Shown here in pieces: positions 24,630 to 36,940 of a stretch of DNA of 64,000 bases. Each line of letters starts with the position of its first letter. Position 1 is the first letter of the stretch. A program made the translations under genes and the position numbers. Below the pieces are notes generated by a model. The model was not told the origin of the DNA and ran no database searches. It worked only from the letters and a program-made list of their open reading frames with translations. The DNA is from Chelydra serpentina. Lineage: Eukaryota; Chordata; Testudines; Chelydridae. The stretch is from NCBI GenBank assembly GCA_037349315.1, contig JBAIAC010000026.1, forward strand, positions 26,503,501 through 26,567,500, given 5' to 3'.

Positions 24630-26160
24630 AGTTCGATGATGACATTTTCATGCTCTCTCTTTTTGTGGATTTTGGAGTGACTCTGAAGTCCGAAGTGAGA
24701 CGCGCATGCTCATGAGCAGATCGGGCAGACAAAGTCGTTGGTGAGCGTCTTGGTAGCTATAGCAGTGGTATGACACTTTTCCCTTGCAGATAACAATCGA
24801 TTATTTCTGTCCTCTTCAAAGGCTTGGAAAGCTCTGAGGGCTGTGTGTTTCCAGGCTGATCTATTTAACGCAGCCTTCTCAAGATCATCCGGTTTTATTG
24901 CACCAAAGTGTATGCTGTTCTTGGTACTGTCCTGGTAGCGCTTTCTGGGATGGCTTTGATTCCGATGTCCTTGTGCCAATTCTCCGGAAGTGGCCAGCAG
25001 CAGGTCCAGCTCCTTGGCGGAGGCACACAAGCAGCTCCGCGTGGCTCTTGTCTGGTTCCTGGCCAATGAGAGTGCTGAGCCGGCACTTGGGGGGCACATG
25101 GCCCTGTGCCTAGGAGATGGACCTACTGCTGGCTACTTCCAGGGCATAGTGCAGTATCAGAACAGGTAGGGACTACTAGTTTTTACTGGCCAGCCGCCAG
25201 GGTCCCTGGGTGCTGAGCAAGGCGACCCAGTGCCTTGCTTTCCGTGACCCAGTACTGGGTTGCGACCAGAAGTTTGAAAACCACTGTGACAGGAGATATG
25301 GCACAGAGCAGTGAAGATGATTGGTGCAACACCACAGTTTTCTCCAGGCTGATTGTGAGGCCAAACAGACTGAGCCCTCTTTTGTCTGTATTTGATGTAT
25401 ATGCCTCTGTTGAGCCCATCTGTAGCATGGTTGAGGACGTGGGTGAAGAAGAGGTCGAACAGTACAGAGGCAAGGACACATCATTGTTTGACTCCATTTG
25501 AAATGGGAAAGGAGTCAGTAAGATCTTCATTAAAAAGTGCCTGACCTTGCATCCCCTCATGAAATAAATGAATGATCTTTATCAGTTTTGGTGGGTCACC
25601 AAGTTTGCTGAGGATCATCCATAATCCTTCTCTATTGACTGTATCAAATGCTGTGGTCAGATTGATGAAAACACTGAACAGATTCATGTTTTGTTTGATA
25701 CATTTTTCTTGTATTTGCCTGTTACTGAAAATCATGTATATGGTGCTACGACCAGGTCTGAATCCAGACTGAGTTTTGAGTAGATTGGCGGCTGAGACAG
25801 ATTAAATTAGTTGGTTCAGGAGGACATGAGCAAAGATTTTTCCAGTGACAGATAGGAGAGATATCCCATGGCAGTTATCACAGACCATTTTGCTGCCTCT
25901 CTTTTTAAATAAAGACATCTTTATTTAAATAAATAAATACAATACTTTATTTAATTTGGCATCTTTAAAGTCTTGTGGCATTTCTTCACTGTCTCAGATG
26001 TCAGTAAGGGTCTTCTGGAGTGTTATCAGTTTGGACCCACAGATTTATATATTTCTGCTGGTATTCCATCTCTGCCCGAGGACTTTCCTAAGCTCATCAA
26101 ACTGATTGCCTTTTCTATTTCTTCAAGTGAGGGTGGTGAGTCAAGGTGGTCCTGAATAGG
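24630..26160 (-). pseudogene. Non-LTR retrotransposon ORF2 remnant (RT plus C-terminal zinc finger)
   Basis: Read on the minus strand, in order from 26160 down: a 'GRDGIPAE' block near 26060-26080; 'NCHGISLLSVTGKIFAHVL' near 25820-25880; 'QSGFRPGRSTI' near 25740-25770; then 25735-25481 with 'FINLTTAFDTVNREGLW', which holds a catalytic-site Asp in the 'AFD' motif, and 'NGVKQ'. This is the finger-palm order of a LINE reverse transcriptase. After a MITE insertion (24976-25286), 24975-24710 gives 'HPRKRYQDSTKN' and 'NRSAWKHTALRAFQAFEEDR', and a CPIC...H...H zinc finger ending near 24660. The second catalytic 'DD' region is not readable. Frameshifts, stops and an A/T-rich insertion near 25905-25950 show it is dead. 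The clade is uncertain: it is not the CR1 seen elsewhere in the window. Confidence 0.85.
24976..25286. mobile_element. Palindromic hAT-type MITE nested in the LINE
   Basis: One end, read inward from 25286 on the minus strand, is 'cagtggttttcaaacttctg', a hAT-like terminus. The inner blocks 'gcagcaggtccagctcctt' (about 25000) and 'ctaggagatggacctactgc' (about 25110) are inverted copies of each other, showing a fold-back structure. The other terminus is missing and no target duplication was found, so the left limit is set where LINE-like peptide resumes. Confidence 0.7.
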
Positions 26161-26562
26161 CTTTTGAGGTATCAGATTAATATTCTACCTCCATTTACAG
26201 TTGAATGGATAAATCATATAATTTGAGGAGCTTTGCATTTCCTGATATCTCCCCCACCTCCAAACAAGTTGTGAAATTGACTTTATTCATTATCTGAAAC
26301 TTTTCATTAATTTTTTGAGTGAATGCTTCTTGCTCTGGAAATTATTCACAAAGAATGTTGTGACTATTTACAATTCACAGTTAGCATTGGGTTGATAAGT
26401 TAAGAGAGTTATATAGTATTTTTTCCATTCTAATGACTTGTGTAACTAACCAATCCCATCACAAATTGTGAAGTTTACAAGCAAATATGCAAAGCAGTTT
26501 GTGCAGTGTTGATCGGTTATAAAGTATTGTGACTGCTCCAATGCTGGATGATGCTAGTTATT

Positions 26563-26665
26563 CAAAGCCCCTGTCCTATAAAGAGATCCACATGCACAGA
26601 CTCTTGCATCTGTACAGAGTCCAAATTAATTCAATACATTGAATTTACAAAGGCAGATAAGCCCC
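26563..26665. repeat. Diverged palindromic interspersed repeat
   Basis: The blocks 'cctgtcctataaagagatcc', 'cacagactcttgcatctgta' and 'cagagtccaaattaattcaa' belong, as far as I recognise, to a dispersed reptile repeat with inverted halves. Strongly diverged, with approximate ends. Confidence 0.35.
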
Positions 26666-26723
26666 TTTTTGTGACTGGAGCTCAACAACAGCACACACTG
26701 CAAATTCTACGATCATATATAAT

Positions 26724-26798
26724 TTGATATGCTTTTTGCACATATCAGAGTATTTGATATAGATTGATATCAAATACGTTGTGTGCGAAAAGCATATA
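26724..26798. repeat. Inverted repeat, 6-nt loop
   Basis: 'gtatttgatat' (ending at 26760) and 'atatcaaatac' (from 26767) pair perfectly across a 6-nt loop. Further out, 'tatgctttttgcaca' pairs with 'tgtgcgaaaagcata' with one mismatch. Confidence 0.8.
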
Positions 26799-26803
26799 TA
26801 TTA

Positions 26804-26910
26804 TAGTGAATAATTGTTTGCATTCAATCTTTCTAGGGTTTAATTGCAAATTCTATGTACAAAATTTGCAATTAAACCCAAGAAAGGTTGAATGCAACAA
26901 TTATTCACTA
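26804..26910. repeat. Inverted repeat with about 49-nt arms
   Basis: The arm 26804-26852 begins 'tagtgaataattgtttgcat', and the opposite arm (about 26862-26910) is its reverse complement except for one gap and two mismatches. The loop is about 9 nt. It starts 5 nt after the previous inverted repeat, so the two may be halves of one fold-back element. Confidence 0.85.
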
Positions 26911-29900
26911 TTTTCCAATATACGGTCAAGTCTTTTCATAAGTATTCCTGGGTGAATAACTCATAAGGAATGATGAAAGTGATGAATCCTACCTCTTTTT
27001 CTGTTTGCAGATTGCTTACAAGCAGATCACAATTTTCTCTAATTTCACTCATTCTAAATTATTTATTGCAAATAATTCTTAGTCTGTAATTCATTCTCAA
27101 ACAGTTCAATGTATTGGATATCGGAAATTAGAAATTTGACCTGTTTTGATTGGATATTTCACGTATGTGATGTTCCTTTACTCTGTCTGGAATCTTCTTT
27201 CTGGTGACAATACTTGAACTTATTGGGGGTGTGGTGAAGGGGAAACAGGATGTGGTGGTGGATGACTTCGTGCAAAATCTGCAACATTCACCTTAAGTTT
27301 GCTTTTTCTACAAGCCTTCTTGGCCTGTAAACCCACTTGTTGTAAGTTCTATATTAATCAAATGCACACAAGGTTTGAACACAGTCAAAGAAAATAAATG
27401 TACAAGTCTGAATAAATATTCATGGAAGAAAAAACTTGAAGATACAAGGAACACTATTTGTAATTTCCCCAACATTGCTAATGTTTTATGCAGATATTGA
27501 TACACCATATTAAAAAAAACAGTGGACAAATGATCTTTTATGAAGAGTCAGAAGTCATTCCATTCCAATGACAATAAGAAAGGTTGTAAAAGTTTTCTCT
27601 ATAGCAATGCTTCTATGATCAAATTTCTTCCTGAGTCATAAGGTAGTTCATTAACAGACAAGTGTGAGGAAGCTCTCCTAATTCCTTAGTGCACTATACA
27701 TCTCTTTAGTGTTATTGGCTCCTCACTTTGATGAATATAATTTTTTTTTAAAATACTTCCTCTCTGTTTTAACCTTGAACACATCCTTTAGCACTGTGCT
27801 GAAGGATGAGCTTTTAAAAAAGCAGCTTGTAGGAAACATTTAGCTTTGCATGTTGAATGGAGACTTCACTGTTGAAACAAGTATCACAGATCTACATTGC
27901 CATTGGATTTTGTCTGGAGACACTGTAGAGCAAAGTCAGGGATATGGCTCTGTCCTTGCACAATATGCGCACACAATCAGGGAAAGGTGTCTATGGAAAG
28001 GGAATCTACGTTCATCCACATGCTCCTTCGCAGATCTAAGTTTAAGCGATATGAATCTAAATTTGAGGGACTAAGGGAGAACATTTTGGAAGAGGATGTG
28101 GTGCCAGCAGCACATGAAATGGGCTTGCAAAAGAGAAACAGGGGTTGGGGGTTGTCTCTTTTCTGGAGGTGGAAGTAAAAACATGAAGTAAAGGAAGTAC
28201 AAAACAAAAGAAACTCATTCCTGCCCTGTGTTAGGGGGGAAAGAAAATAGTAGTGTTGTCTGGTCATGGAAGATGAAGGATGCAGGAGGGAGAGAGGGAG
28301 CCTTAGCCCTTGCTGTTGGAAAATACAAGAAAGTCAATAAAACCTTCTACAGGGAATGTATGGAACATTTTCTTTTGAACATTCCTATGTGCTTGGTCTC
28401 TTAACTCCACGCAGTGGGTCACTACTTAGTTTATCTTTCTCTCATGTTATTGCTTAGAATTTGAAAGAGCAATTCTGCCTTTCTGCATGTGCTTGAATCC
28501 CTGACTCTCCAAATCTCCTCTACCTATTCCTGCTTTCCAAACTAAGATTCAAAACGTCCTAATAAGAACAATCATATTTTCTTCCCTCTTCACAGTTTCC
28601 TCATTCATTTGCCCCAATATGTGAGCATTGTACCTCTCTTATTCCTGCCCACAATATCTGCAAGTGCTTCCTATAATGCATACTGTCATCTGTAGTACGT
28701 AATTTATTTTTACATTAAGGCATAGATTGTAGTTTGTTTTGAAGCGGACTTTGATGCTCTTGCACAAGCTAAACAAAAATAATCCATACTGTGTTGTACA
28801 ATATAGCATGGAAAGCATAACCATGTTGGTTTCCCCGCTAGCAGACAAGACAAATTAAATTACAAAATGTAATATTGCATCTGTTGAAGGTTGGAAACAG
28901 GCATGAAAGCTGAAGTGAATTTACTGCACACAGAAGAGACAACATCAAGGCGGCAGCCATTCTGAAAAATGAATTCTCAAGACAGAAGTTTGTTATAGCT
29001 CTCTAAAGCTAGAGGTTATTATTCAGAATGGGATGTCCCAGTGACTTTGAGATTTAATGAGGAACAATATTTGGACTCTCTGAAAATGTTATGGAACATT
29101 GCCAGTGAACTTAAGGATGTCAATCATAAGGAAAATAGTAAGTACTTGGGGGCAAGAATCCTATCTAAATCCGATATTGACAAAGCACTGGATAACTATC
29201 CAGTATGGAATCAGCACACATATGTTTGGGGTAGCATTATTAAAAAAATGTTTTTGCATGTGGTGTGAAGAGGGATCTTAATGAGTAAAGACTGTTATAA
29301 CTTATTAGGGCAACAGGGAAAAAAGCAAATTAAATTCCTAACAACATTGGGTGAAATATTTTTCCAACTGTTTTGAAGTCTAAAACTGTTGAGTTATAAA
29401 TGTAACAATTCTCCAGAATGCGTAGTCACTGGTCCTGAATCGTGTGCCTTGAGAACCAAAAGCCCAACCCTTAACTCAAGTGATCAAGTAGTAAAATAGG
29501 TTTGGTAAATGTACTTGCAACAAGAAACTCAGCTATGGCAAAGTGGGAACTACTGAAATATATTTACACTCAGACACCAGCCACAAAACTTGTGCTTGTG
29601 GAAAAAAGGAAAAGATTAACTGGAAGATCGATGTCTCAATATAAAATTACTCTGCCAACTATAACACAGCCAGATTCTTATACTGTAGAAGCCTACTTAA
29701 ATGACAATAAAGCACTAGTAATAGCAAAGGTTCCCTGCATAATATACTGGTATCTGAAATGAAAAATATAGTTTGTCTTGACTACTGTTGCCAAGTGTTT
29801 AAGTGCTCTTCTTTCAACATTTATTTAGAAAGCCTTTTCATGCAGCTGGGAATGCTGCTACTAACGAGTGCGTAAAAATAATAGCACAATTGGCATTCTT

Positions 29901-30704
29901 AAGGGTAAGATGGAGACATTTCTGCCAGAAGAGACTGCTACTTCTTAGAGAGCAGATCCACATATATTTTTGGATGGATAAAAACAATATATTAGAGTGT
30001 TATTGGTGAGTATGTTCCTTTTTTTTTAAAAGGACGAAATTTGAACATGACCCTTTGATGCTATAATACAGATTACCAAAATGGGGAAGACAGATCTCAA
30101 GAGTTCTGTGAAGACTTTCAACAGATCCATGATGCAGCTTCTGTTTACTTGTTGGTGAAAGTAAAAGGAGCAGGGTTTGAACTTTCAGAAATAATGGGAT
30201 GGAAGCTCTATTTTTAAAGGCAGTAAGCTGCATTCTGTGTGGATAAGTTACAAGACCAAAAGCAGGCTGGCAGTTTGTGTCAGTGACCCCTTTTACTGCT
30301 GAGGGAAAACAGAACTTCTTACTCTTAATGTTATTACAATACAAATATATTTTATTACTTATGCCATACAGGAACTGCATGTGATATTTTACATCAAGTA
30401 AACGTTCCAAACAAACTCCGTGCTCTGAAGAACTTTCAACAGTGCAAGTGCATCAATAGCTACAAGAAGTTAAAATAAAGAGCAGTAAATGGACACAATC
30501 ATTGAAAAGGTCCATGCAATAAATGAGCTTTCAAAAGTGATTTCAGGTGGGTGAAAGAGGGCATTTGGTGAACATTAGTCAGGAGACTATTTCAATTAGG
30601 GTTGGACTGAAATTCAGCTTCTTAGAGTTATTTAGCTGAATTACGGTCAATAGTTTTCAGATCATCTTAAGCCGATATTCTTAAATGTTTATCTGAACCT
30701 GACT
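26911..30704. other. Non-coding stretch, no recognised element
   Basis: AT-rich. The open frames at 27850-28178, 29041-29268 and 29502-29762 have neither a recognisable domain nor a conserved motif. I could not link them to a family or to each other. A degenerate retroelement or exon cannot be excluded without a protein search. Confidence 0.4.
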
Positions 30705-30712
30705 AGTTAGAG

Positions 30713-31037
30713 CAGGGATTAGCAACTTTTGGCACATGGCCCTCCAGGGAAAGCCCCCTGGTGGGCCGGACTGGTTTGTTTACTTGCTGTGTCAGCAGGT
30801 TCGGCCGATCATGGCTCCCGCTGGCTGCAGTTCACTGTCCCAGGCCAATGGAGGCTGCGGGAAGCAGCGCGGGCCGAGGAATGTGCTAGCCGCTGCTTCC
30901 TGCAGCCCCCATTGGCCTGGAGCGGCCAGTAGAAGCTGCGATCAGCTGAACCTGTGGACACGGCAAGTAAACAAACCGGCCCGGCCTGCCAGGGAGCTTA
31001 CCCTGGTGGGCCGTGTGCCAAAGGTTGCCGATCCCTG
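30713..31037. mobile_element. Complete palindromic hAT MITE with exact 8-bp TSD
   Basis: The octamer 'agttagag' is repeated exactly at 30705-30712 and 31038-31045. The left end is 'cagggattagcaacttttgg', and the right end inverts to 'cagggatcggcaacctttgg'. The halves remain alignable for roughly 110 bp ('ggtttgtttacttgc' in both arms). 325 bp, GC-rich, no coding capacity beyond mirrored chance frames. Confidence 0.95.
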
Positions 31038-31045
31038 AGTTAGAG

Positions 31046-31982
31046 GTATCCTTCCTCCCCAGGGTGGCTATTGCATTACTGGCTTCCTTGTGATTCTCTG
31101 GCTCATGGATAAGTCTGACCATTTTCTAGCATAGTGCATCTTGACACAGTGCAAGAAAAAATAAATAAAAACAGCCAGATATGAACATAGACGTTTGCAT
31201 TGACAGAACATGGCCCATTGGACTGTACCATTTTCTGAGCCGTGGGGAGCATTGTACAATCCATGCACATTAAAAAAGTAATTAAAAGTTTTGATGTATA
31301 AAATGAAAAGATTTGTAGTTGGTTTCTATGTATGCTGAAATATCCATATAGTTTATAAGGAGTCTTCATCTGAACACCTCGTTGTATACTGAGCGTTATA
31401 AACACCATGATAACCAATTGATGTAAATATACCTATAGACATATGACATACTGTAACTAGAGGCTAAATAACACTCCAACCTAGCCACATAATGAACTTT
31501 AAAAGAATAGGTACAATAGAAAGGCTTCTATTTCTGGCTGCTTTTTAGCTTAAGAACGTTTTATAACAGAGCCTATATTTGCTTTAAAGCACTGACATTA
31601 TGTAAATTAACTATGTTAATAGTAAATCCCATGTTGCATTTAAAGATTTTTCCCCCTCTTTTGTTACCACCAAGAAGAAACAAAAAAGAAACAGGAAATG
31701 CTGCCTGCCAAAAAATAATAGCTACCTTGAATGTTGTTCTCTGATTTCTCCATTGTTTAGAATATGTCTCCTGCCATGACCTGACTTAAAGTGCTTTGCT
31801 TGTGCATGGTACAAACCTAAATTAACATTTGAAAACAATAAGGCACTTATCCAAAACTTCAGGCAGTGACAGTTTGTCAAGAAGAATCATTTTGGGTTAT
31901 TAACTACTGTATTTTTCCCCAGATGGCAGATATTTGCAAAGTACGACTTCTCCATCTTCTCCCAAAAGCCGTCTCTTATTGG
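31046..31982. other. Non-coding stretch, nothing recognised
   Basis: AT-rich DNA between two repeats. Open frames on the minus strand near 31068-31417 lack any recognisable domain. Confidence 0.5.
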
Positions 31983-32205
31983 TCCCATTATTATAGTACC
32001 TGAGCACTGTACAACCTTCAATGCATTTATCCCTACAACACTTCTGTGAGGTAGGGTTGGACTATTCTCCCCATTTTACAGATGGGGAATGGAGGCCCAG
32101 AGAGACTCTGTGACTTGCCCCAGCTTTTCATAGGAAGTTTGTGGCGGAACATGGATTTGAACTCCAGTCTCCCAATCTCAAGCTAGTTCCCGAATCATTC
32201 AATTG
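31983..32205 (+). repeat. MIR-type SINE or MIR-like repeat
   Basis: Blocks in order: 'cctgagcactgtacaacctt', 'cttctgtgaggtagggttgg', 'ccccattttacagatgggga', 'agactctgtgacttgcccca', 'tggatttgaactccagtctc'. This is the 3' part of a MIR/CORE-SINE read in antisense-of-tRNA orientation. Well preserved compared with the other MIR pieces. Confidence 0.75.
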
Positions 32206-32688
32206 TCACAGCCAAGCTTCCTTCAGGTGGCAACACAGTGATTTGCAGCCTTCGGTGCCCAGAGAAGCATTTATCAGATAAAGGAATATCAAGAACACAA
32301 TTATGTGGTTACACTGAATTATTGCTGTGAGCCAAAGTGTAGATTCTGGGCCTGGCTAAACAAGAAGGGATAAAAATTCCCATTTTACTGGAGCATACAC
32401 TGTATCACCAGATAAGTGCAATTATGGCAATTTGCACATGGACCTCTTATTGCTAGAAGCAAGAGTTTCCTTTTGTTGCTCCATAAATTATGTAAGTCAA
32501 ATTGATGTGAAATCTTATTCAAAAATAACTGAAGAGACTGATTGGCATTTGGTTATCAGGCTGAAATTTGTTGCAGATATAGCACTGGAATAGAGTGAAC
32601 ACTAATGACAAGTGAAAACTGAGACAAAAAACTGGAATGTCAACCATTCATCATATGCGGTTTCATTTGTAAATCCTTCAGGAACTGT

Positions 32689-32747
32689 ATTTTGAATGAT
32701 GTCAATATTGCAACATGTGTAACAGCAATATTGACATCATTCAAAAT
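32689..32747. repeat. Perfect 23-bp stem hairpin
   Basis: 32689-32711 and 32725-32747 are exact reverse complements (core 'gaatgatgtcaatattgc'), separated by the 13-nt loop 'aacatgtgtaaca'. No longer inverted repeat or target duplication was found around it. It could be the core of a small MITE, or a transcribed hairpin if it lies in a transcript. Confidence 0.9.
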
Positions 32748-35288
32748 TCAGATCATTTCTACCTGCTCCTCAAATATTTTTCAGCAAAACAGAAAGCATC
32801 CCTGAGGGTTTAGGTCTGGAACCAGAAGTCTATTAACTAGAGCTTTTCTTTGTAACAGTGAAAGAGAGTACAAGGATATTTGCTCCACAAATTACTTTTA
32901 GAGCAACTTTTATTATGACAGGCGACTAATATTTTGTTGTGTGACATGCACATGTGCACACACATCTCAAACATTAGCGTGAACATAGCATGAAGGTAGT
33001 AGCAAATAAAGCTGAGAGGATCCTCTCTGGCATCTCTTATTTCTAGGACCTTTAAAAGGCTTGTCTAAACTGAGAGGAAAATGTATTTATTTAAAAAACA
33101 TACAAAAACAAACTAAAACACCACACAGCTTTGAGATGGCCCCACATCAGTACCCCAGACTGGACCATCACTACATTTTGAGAAGTCACACTTTTACCAG
33201 TCTGGGGGAATAGCCATGTAAACTGGAAGGATCGGGGTGAGTTCCTTGTCCAGTTGCCTGAGGAGAGAACATTGTTTGGCCTGACTGCAGTCCACACTGG
33301 CAGGATGGGGATGCTGGGTCTTATTTGTACCAGCCAGCCTGCCTCTCCAGCTGCTATGGCTCTACTCTCCCCACCTACTCTGTTCCCAACAGACTCTTCA
33401 GCCATTCCTATTGCCTACAACAGGCCCTAAATCATTTGCACATTTAGCCTTAAATCCATCCCAGGACTCACCCCCACAGTCCAAGTAGTACATCACAACC
33501 CAAAGCTACACTCAGCCTTCTGTGGAGATAAGTTTCATAGTCTTGGCCCAGACCAGCACAGATAGGAGCAACAGAAACAGCATTACCATTCTCCACTTTC
33601 CCACTCAGTGGCCCTCAGTTTTTCTGAGGACTGCAGACTTGTTTACCACATGCTCTTATGTGGCTCTTCACAGGAGTAGCTTGAAGGCCGCCTAACCAAA
33701 TACAATTGAAATATTTTGCCCAGTTTTTTTTTATTCCACTGTGTGTTGTGGCAATATGGTGCTGAGGGTTGATTTATTGCATATTCTCACAGTATTTGGA
33801 TTTGCAACCCTGAGACTGGAATTTCGATGTGCCTCTTTATTTCTATTACTCACCTCATTCCTTAAAAAGGCAATCAGTATTTATGGGAAAGAGGAGATTG
33901 CTATGTCAGCCTGATACTCCTGTAAACAGTGAACCTTAAACAAAAGCCAGGAGGTGCTTTTCTTTATTAGGAAGTCAAAACATGATACGGAAACAAACAA
34001 AACACCACAAAAACACACCAATAGTCCATCCCTAATTCTGTACCAGACTTACCTGGTAATTGTTTCTCAGAGCATGGCAATGTCTGTAGAATATATACTC
34101 AGATCAGATGAAAGCTACTGCAGTCATATTTTTATCAGTATCTTCCTTGAGCAGCCTTCTGTTAATTTACTGTTATAAGTGGCTTTTCAGTAGTTTGACT
34201 GGGAAAGACCCTTCCTATGTGAACTCAGTAAGGTTGAGGAGAACAGACTAAAAGGAGGACTTTCACTTTGTTATTTTTATAAAAAAAGAAAATTACTTCA
34301 GTGTTGTTTGTTATAAGAGTGTGAGAGAGAAACTGAGGAGTGTCTTATTGTTCTAAGGGAGGAAGAAAGTATCAGGAGAAACTATGTTTATGTAGTAGCA
34401 AAACAAACAGCTCTAAAACATCCAACGGAAGATTGGAGAGACTTGGAATGACAGTGTGGGTGGATCACATAAGCCCGACAGCACTGAAGAATGAGACACG
34501 ATTTGAGAAGCCCAAAGCACTGAAAAACAAGAAATGAGTTTGCAGAAACATGAAGGGGGTTTACAGAGTCATAGGCAGAGACAATAAACAGTCCTGAAGT
34601 AGGGTCCTTAGGGACACTTTTTAGAAGCCAAATGGTAACAAAAAAGCAGGTGAGCTTTTATGGGCTGTTACTCTGAATTAGCTGATGGGACTGAGAAATA
34701 CATGGCAGTACTAAATTCTTTCACTTGTTACTTTGAATTTAATTGCAAGATGGGTTTTAAGATGCTTTTCTAGAAAATTTCTGGGAACACTTAGAAAAGA
34801 TTACACATGCTTCTTATCATTCTAATGACAAGTAAAACCTTTTGGTAAATAGCTGTAGTAATTAGATTTAATGAAACATAGCACCGAGGAATGTGCCACG
34901 AATAAAGTTTAAAATTAGCACAACAGTTATAATTTAGTAATTATATTTTGAAAAGAGAAGTTAGCAAATTCACAGTAGTTCCTCTTATTAGCTGTCAATA
35001 TTGTCTTAAATAAAGAACACACGTAGTATCCTTATTTTAGTATTTAACCAAAATGTTACCCTAGTATGCCCCAAAATTCCATATGTTATGTTAAGCAATT
35101 GGTAAATTGTTAAGTTTGATCATTGCCTAAGCACTGAATATACAGTAAATATCTACTTAAGCACAAACTTAAATTAACAATTTCATATGTGAAACATACG
35201 TGACTCAACTGTAATTTGCTTGTTTTTATACCGGGCAGTCAACAGACAGGATTCTGGGATATACAGCCACTTCACTGTACACCCCTTT
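32748..35288. other. Non-coding stretch, nothing recognised
   Basis: No supported gene. 'aggcttgtctaaactgagag' at 33058-33077 resembles a Harbinger-like MITE terminus, but no partner end was found. The open frame on the minus strand at 33091-33405 has no recognisable domain. Confidence 0.45.
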
Positions 35289-35695
35289 TTCCAGATTATT
35301 TACAAATATGTTGAACAGCACTGGTCCCAGTATAGATACTATTTACCTCTCTCCATTCTGAAAATTGACCATTTATTCCTACCTTTGTTTCTCATCTTTT
35401 AACCAGATACTGATCCATGAGAAGACCTTCCCTCTTATCCCATGACTGCTTACTTTGCTTAAGAGCCTTTGGTGAGGGACCTTGTCAAAGGCTATCTGAA
35501 GTACACTACATCCATTGGATCACCCTTGTCCATATGTTCGTTGACCTCTCCCCACCCCAAGAACTCTAATAGATTGGTGAAGCATGATTTCCCTTTACAA
35601 AAGCCGTGTTGACTGTTGCCTAACAAATCTTGTTCAGTTATGTGTCTGATAATTCTGTTCTTTACTATAGTTGCAACCAATTTGCTTGGTACCCT
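35289..35695 (-). mobile_element. CR1 LINE fragment (reverse transcriptase region), antisense
   Basis: On the minus strand 35680-35492 translates to a CR1 RT segment with 'TIVKNRIIRHITEQDLL' and 'GNSQHGFCKGKSCFTNLLEF'. Further on (plus-strand 'gagggaccttgtcaaaggct', and 'tatgttgaacagcactggtc' near 35306) it matches the DKVP and LGPVLFNIF regions of CR1. The same segments occur in the sense copy at 58600-58990. Frameshifted and truncated at both ends. Confidence 0.85.
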
Positions 35696-36829
35696 TCACT
35701 TGGTAGGCAGCGGTTAGTTATGGTCCTGCCTTTTACCCAGAGGAAGAGAGTAAACCCAGTTGTCAACAGCTGCTGGACAGGATCTATGTATACTATCACT
35801 GATCAGAAGTGCTGAGGACTGAGATCTCCAAGTGGAGTCACTGAGAGCTGCAGAAGCTCACCTCTGAAAATTAGATCCTTGGTGTCCACTAGAAGAGGCT
35901 GTGTTGACTGGTTCAGAAAGGAGTCATGTAAAATCCTCCACAATTTTCAGGTTGCAGGTGAGAAAGTGAAATTAAGACTCTAGAAGACCTAATCCCTTTC
36001 CTCTCTATAACCTCTAACTCAAAGGGGAAAGGAACAAACAACACCTTCCTGAGGCAAATTGTTAATTCACATTTGGTCGTCTATTTCCTCTTGATTTATC
36101 ATCTCCTAGAAGCCTAAAGTAACGTCAGTCCCCCTGGTTGTTATTTGTGGTTATTCTAATTCTTGTTTATCTAAAATGCCAGGCGGTGCTTTTTACACTT
36201 CCTAATAATCTCTGCCTCACTCCTTCTCCATTAATGTTTGTTGAAAGACTGATTCTTATTCCACTGAGGATTGGCTGGGTATGTCTAAAAATGTTTTATT
36301 CTAGTCGTCAACTCTATTTGTTTGATTTTTAGAGAGGACAGGTTGCAAAGTCTCTAACTTTTTAAATATATATAGAGATTTGGCTTGTCTCTCTCCCCCT
36401 GGATTTAATTTTTTAAAATTAATTTGAATGTTCCAAGGCTAGGACTGAGTGATGTTTGCCCTTCTTCATTACTGCAGTTTGTATTTCTTTTGGGATAATG
36501 AGCCACCTGCAAAGTGAAATTTGTTTAATTTAGTAGATTTTTTTGGATGTTTTTGCACAACTTCTCTCTCCTCTCGTTCAAGTTCATATTTTCCCCAATA
36601 ACTCTTTTTGAAGCTTCTGTGTTTATAATGTGACCTACCATGGCCAACATGTGATTTGTTAGTTGAGACTTGTTTTTTCTTATATATGCTTTGTTGAGAG
36701 TTTACACCTAAAAGCTCTCTCTTGGTTTTATTAATAAAGTCTAGAACTCAGTTTAAACATGGCATTTATTTTCACAAACTATGGTGTCTAACGAAAGTAG
36801 AAATTTGTTAAGACTAGCAAGAATAGATT
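35696..36829. other. Non-coding stretch, unassigned
   Basis: No supported gene. A block near 36000-36035 ('caaaggggaaaggaacaaac') weakly recalls part of the unassigned tract at 17670-18850 ('taaaggggaagggaacacaa' near 18627), which might mean a shared repeat family. 'attaataaagtctagaactc' near 36730 gives a polyA-signal-like sequence. Confidence 0.3.
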
Positions 36830-36935
36830 AATCGATTCATGGATTCCAAGACCAAGACAGACCATTTTGACGATCTAGTGTGACCTCCTATATAACACAG
36901 GCCATAGAACTTCCCCAAATAGGAATAAAAAGAAT
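36830..36935 (-). mobile_element. CR1 3'-end fragment, antisense
   Basis: Plus strand reads 'cagaccattttgacgatcta' and then 'cctatataacacaggccata', the antisense CR1 tail also seen near 2165-2225. Confidence 0.7.
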
Positions 36936-36940
36936 AGCTT

